Source of the DNA: Paramarasmius palmivorus
Taxonomy: Eukaryota > Basidiomycota > Agaricomycetes > Agaricales > Marasmiaceae
Assembly (NCBI GenBank): GCA_037176845.1
Contig: JAYKXP010000127.1
Coordinates: forward strand, 62,001 to 126,000
Reading direction: 5' to 3'
Length of the DNA: 64,000 nucleotides
Below are positions 60,301 through 64,000 of the stretch, piece after piece. The translations under genes were made by a program, and so were the position numbers. Numbering within the stretch: position 1 is the stretch's first letter; the number at the start of each line of letters is the position of its first letter. Below the pieces are notes generated by a model. It saw only the letters and a list, made by a program, of their open reading frames with translations, searched no databases and was not told the origin of the DNA.

Positions 60301-61300
60301 TGTTTGACATGATCTGGAGTATTCGGGGCTTGTCTATACAGACAGCTAAATCCCATTGACGACGGTACTGGCGGATTGTGCTGAATGAAGGGAGGGCGAA
60401 AGGGGAATGATTGAATGCATAGAGGAGAGAGCCACCACCAAGCTCGTATACCAGCATTGCCATATCAATGTCCGACTGCGTGAAATTTTTGCAGTGATAG
60501 CGTCCATCAATGGCAAGCTGTATCCGTTCGATCAGTTTAGTCACGGACCAATGCTGATTGTAGGCAGCAGTAAATATACATTGGAGGGCCGGGACTTCGT
60601 GTGTACCTACAAGCGCAAGCAGCTTTTCCAAATTTGTGTCTGCAGCTTGCGCTCGTTCTAGTGTAACACGTGTGTTTTGATGCTGAAAATAAATGAGACT
60701 TTGATTTTGGACTGATATTTATTTAGTTACCTTTAGACGCTCTAAACTTGAGCTCTCAGTATTATGGTGCAGGGTATTGAGAAGTTGAGCATGGCTCTTG
60801 TGCACATGCGTGGTAATAGAATGAGATGCACGACGACAATGGTCTTTCATGCAATCTACATTCACTTGAAGACCGTTACATGCACGGCATGGGAGACCAT
60901 CATTCGATAGTGTATGACAGCGCACAGATTTTACTCTGAATTTTGCAGCTTTCTGGTCAATCCCAACAATGTCATAACCTGGATGATGAGGTTGCGGCGC
61001 CTCATGTTTAGCCCAGGCATAAGTAGAAAATGGTGGGCCAACGTCCCAAAAGAAGGTAAATCCGGGGCATGAAAAGGAAGGTGGAGAAGTCAAAGGCACA
61101 TTATGGGGCTGTGCAGAGCCCGATGAAAAGAACGAAGGGTATGAGCTAGTATAATGCTGATGAGGAACATCATAAATAAAACCATTATGTGCAGTAAAGC
61201 CCGTAGGTGTAGTATTGGGAAAATAATTATTTACGTAGGAATTAGGGTTCCATTGGTGAGCCAGTGGTAGGAGAGTATTATAGCGAGACTCAACGCTGAA
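57376..61300 (-). mobile_element. DDE-type transposase-like gene (possibly P-element/THAP9-like)
   Basis: Three minus-strand exons: upstream of 60731, 60682-59680 and 59624-57376. Their introns, 48 and 55 bp, are in phase. The N-terminal exon has a Cys/His cluster (CHTLSNDGLPCRACNG, then CMKDHCRRASHSITTHVH). The core contains VVFSWDELAIEQRF, then TIASDGDATRRAALYML, DFDWKHLFKRL, SLLNPNDAQDVPRAIKLL and LGDDVLETFFGRVR. The acidic residues in SWDE, SDGD and LETFF are candidate DDE catalytic residues. The C-terminus has CAVCQLVVPETEIQNH and CGFCGGPID, likely zinc-binding. The order resembles P-element transposases, but this family assignment is inference. All three exons are open. No initiator ATG is visible before about 61300, and an in-frame TAG lies near 61345, so the 5' end is either spliced or missing. 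Confidence 0.6.
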
Positions 61301-62376
61301 CGCGTCGAACGCGTTGTGGTAGTAGGAGACAAGGTTATTATTAGTGACGTACTAATCTACAGAACGTGACCTCGGCCTTGCTCTGCCGTTGCTCTGCCGT
61401 CCAGCGCATCAGCCTGCCACGCGACAGCTCGGGTATACAGATCGGGAGGATCTGGAACCTCTTGACGCGCACCCTCAGATTTGGCGGAGCACGTGACATT
61501 TCCCGCGCGTCAACGCCTGCGAAATTGCCAAGTCCTCGACCTGCCCTCGGCTTTGAGCTTCGTAGGTAGCCTGAGACCCTCTAAATCTACACAAGACATA
61601 TAATTTGTGACTTGGAATAGATTTCTTAGTTGAAACCCACCCAAAAGCCTCAATACCCGCACAATTTTAAATCGCCCAAGTCCCGTAGGGCAAGCACACG
61701 GCGTTCCCTGCGCATTGGATGTCCATCAAAGCCAGCTACAGCCTGACAACCTGTTTCTATATCCAGACCAAGTTTATCTGAACCTTTAAATAGCCCAGAA
61801 TACGCTGCTAATGATAATAACACTCAAATAATTCAGTTCATTGCTCAGTCATTACAGTGCTAGAAAAACCACCAGTTATTAATCCTCGAGCTTCAAAACC
61901 TATAAGAGCATTGAATTGGACATGATCAGGGAAAGTGAACACTAACATCTCTTGCATGTCGGGCCACAATGACCTGATAACGACTACTTCGGGGATTGAC
62001 TTATTTGATGGGGTCTTCATGTGAACCCTTGAGTACCTTAGATTACGAGTTCGGATTTATCCGGAGTCGTTCTTTATCCCTGCAGCCTTATTTTTTTGGA
62101 CGCTTCCCACGCCCTCTCATTGGTCGTTCAAAGGCGACGCGATTCCCGCGGTTGTCAGACCTGCCAAACGTCAGGGGATTTTGATCAAGTATGCCGGCGG
62201 CATGCTGCATTGCATCATACTGTCCGGCTCCTTAGTTCCCCTTCAGTTCCCCTCAAAAAAATGTACATACCACTGTACTGCTCTCTTCAGTCATGCAATG
62301 CATAAACCTTTTTTAATACTACTGAGTCCTTTATCCGAGTCTGTATGAAGAACATAATATTTCCAAAGCAGTAATT
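61301..62376. other. Intergenic, no supported gene
   Basis: Short frames only. No conserved motif is seen. Confidence 0.45.
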
Positions 62377-62419
62377 GGTGTCATGTGACGATCCCTGGCA
62401 GGGATCGTCACATGACACC
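62377..62419. repeat. Perfect 20-bp inverted repeat (hairpin)
   Basis: GGTGTCATGTGACGATCCCT is followed by a 3-base loop (GGC) and its exact reverse complement. It contains two CACATGAC/GTCATGTG words. It could be a decayed element terminus, a binding-site pair or an RNA hairpin. Confidence 0.85.
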
Positions 62420-62529
62420 TGCACCTTCTTCCGAAACCATGATGAACTTGCCAACATTAAATTCCTTCTTGATTCTCTTCATTCCACACTGAGCCTGTGA
62501 GGAGTCAGCCAACAAGGTGTCCCGGTAAC

Positions 62530-62680
62530 CGGGAGTACGAGTCACCAGTGCGAGCCACGTGGCTTGGATTGGCTCGGACGACTCGAACTCAGTACGAGTC
62601 CTGAGGCTCAGTACGAGCCACCCAGACGAGTACGAGCCACCGCGTAGGAGTACGAGTCATCGCAGGTACGAGTCACGACT
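62530..62680. repeat. Cluster of GTACGAGYCAC words
   Basis: At least seven variants of GAGTACGAGTCACC/GTACGAGCCACC lie within 150 bp in irregular spacing, all in the same orientation. Clustered short direct words like this may be a simple repeat or a multi-site binding region. Confidence 0.6.
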
Positions 62681-63332
62681 AGCAAGTGGTTGTGGCCGTT
62701 ATGTGTTACGTACTCAAAGAACAATGGACTCAACGAGCACTTAAATAGAGACAAGATTCTACCTGATAGTCCCCAGTCATCTTCGTGGTTGCCCATCCAG
62801 ATAATGTCGACGCGATGGTTGGTCTCGCTCACACGGTTGTGGTGCCATACATGGCTCTTTCATATGAATGGTTCTGATGAAGTGACGCGAGGATGGTCTC
62901 GCTCCTTCGAGCCACTCATTGATCTTTTCAATTATAGGCAGATACAGTAGATGTGTAGAGTACAGCCAATTATACAGTCGATTCTAATTGAAATGTTTCA
63001 ATTTTCTGTCTGACGCTGAAAGGCGCTCGCGAAGCGCTCTTTTGTTCAGGATCAACCATGGCGACAATCCATGCTCTGCACTCACAGCTGGGCCCTTCAC
63101 TACAGCACCTCCGAATCTCTCAAATTGTTCTATTCATCCTCTCTGTCATCCATCTCAAGAACTACTTGATCTCCTTGCAAAAATCCTCCCATGATCCTTC
63201 TGAGCCTCCCCAGTTTCCTGGTAACGAGACCGTTACATTTTTGATAATGTATGTGTATCGCTACTAGAAGGTAGTAAAGTAAAGTACAGACTACTGAAGT
63301 TGGGGGAGGTATCGCTAAAATCAAAGAGTCAT
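62681..63332. other. Intergenic, no supported gene
   Basis: A short inverted word (GGCGCTCGCGAAGCGCT, about 63021) is the only notable item. The open frame at 63058-63267 lacks recognisable content. Confidence 0.4.
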
Positions 63333-64000
63333 CTACGCTCGCCTTCTATGTCCATGTTTCCCTTTTGAGCCGGCCTTATGCTGGCTAGGGTGGTTCTCGA
63401 AGCTGTTCTCTGAATCATCAAAAAGATAATTGTCGTCTACCTCTTTCTTTACAACAGCAGTGAAATCCTCTTCCTCAACCTTGACTTGATGAGAACGAGA
63501 CTTGGGACCTGATGGATGTGAACGAGACTTGGAACCTGATGGATGTGAGTGCTTCTTGGAACCAGAGCCAGAGGAGCGTGTGGGTCTACTGGAGCTGTTG
63601 GGAGGAGAAGTGCAAGGTGCCTGAGCTTGACGACGAATGCGAGCGTGGTAACGAGAAAGCTTCTGGCGTGCAGCTCGCTTCTTCTGTTGACGATCTTTGG
63701 ATTCCTGCATAAGGTATGCCCACCAGAAGCGTGGATCTGTTTCATCAGTGACACCCCGAAGTTCCTCTCGAAGGGTATGACCAGCATCTTGCCAGTGATT
63801 CCGATGGGTAAAGAAGCTTGTACGTGGATATTTCTCCAGATCTGGCCACCAGATGCCCATGTGACGGAAAATGTTGAGATCACCGGTGATCTGGTTATGA
63901 TGCACAGAGCGATAGAAAGCATCGACATCCTGGAATGAGGCACACAGTGGCCAGGTGTCGGCAGCAGGCCGTGGAGCACTAGATGAAGGCGAGGGTGGAG
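63333..64000 (-). CDS. Orphan protein, cut by the window's right edge
   Basis: The frame is open from the right edge (SPSSSAPRPAADTWPLCASF) through an ordered region (HHNQITGDLNIFRHMGIWWP, then THRNHWQDAGHTLREELRG, then RFWWAYLMQE). It continues into a basic, serine-rich tail with tandem HPSGSKSRS/HPSGPKSRS units, and ends HGHRRRA at 63333. The lysine/arginine-rich tail (KDRQQKKRAARQK, then KSRSHQVKVEEED) would suit a nuclear protein. No known domain is recognised, and the start lies outside the window. Confidence 0.6.
   Translation of the reverse strand, partial: PPSPSSSAPRPAADTWPLCASFQDVDAFYRSVHHNQITGDLNIFRHMGIWWPDLEKYPRTSFFTHRNHWQDAGHTLREELRGVTDETDPRFWWAYLMQESKDRQQKKRAARQKLSRYHARIRRQAQAPCTSPPNSSSRPTRSSGSGSKKHSHPSGSKSRSHPSGPKSRSHQVKVEEEDFTAVVKKEVDDNYLFDDSENSFENHPSQHKAGSKGKHGHRRRA

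Overview
The window is nuclear DNA from a basidiomycete fungus, most likely an Agaricomycete. Genes are split by very short introns (about 45-65 bp, GT..AG). Other pointers are F-box/leucine-rich proteins, RING proteins, a Tnp2-like transposase and many lineage-specific orphan genes. There is no operon structure, rRNA, convincing tRNA or CRISPR array. Gene models were spliced by eye, so exon ends are proposals.

Layout. 1-4.5 kb is gene-poor and holds a three-unit tandem repeat and one copy of a dispersed repeat. 4.6-14.3 kb carries a degenerate-RING gene, a nucleoplasmin-like gene (-), a Brr6/Brl1-like nuclear-envelope gene, two related coiled-coil RING genes in opposite orientation, and a second, apparently truncated Brr6-like gene. 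14.4-17.7 kb is a 1025-residue orphan with a disordered N-terminal half. 18-20.2 kb (-) is a HAT-repeat protein of the Rna14/CstF-77 type. 20.8-25.4 kb is a Tnp2 (En/Spm, CACTA-like) transposase gene. 25.5-34.6 kb holds small orphans, a third RING gene, a beta-propeller-like protein with a C-terminal membrane anchor, and a convergent multi-exon orphan. 35-46 kb holds the second, inverted copy of the dispersed repeat, two F-box-type genes, a duplicate of the 28.5-kb orphan broken by a 700-bp inverted-repeat element, a decayed RING copy and poorly resolved remnants. 46.9-61.3 kb is a mobile-element zone. It holds a small inverted-repeat element with a 7-bp target duplication, and a decayed Neo1-type P4-ATPase interrupted by a 3.1-kb foldback element. 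It also holds a 2.2-kb, 23-bp-unit minisatellite that contains a SINE-like insertion, an AT-rich block and a DDE-type transposase-like gene. The right edge cuts into an orphan gene on the minus strand.

Strongest observations. (1) The foldback element sits in the P4-ATPase with a 7-bp target duplication, and the reading frame rejoins when the element and one duplicate are removed. The same gene also carries an internal deletion and frameshifts. (2) A RING family has exactly 61 residues between the third and fourth zinc-ligand pairs and a shared WKxFWP tail; two copies look intact and one is decayed. (3) Two Brr6-like genes lie beside the RING copies. (4) Two TIR elements and a SINE candidate have boundaries that can be read directly.
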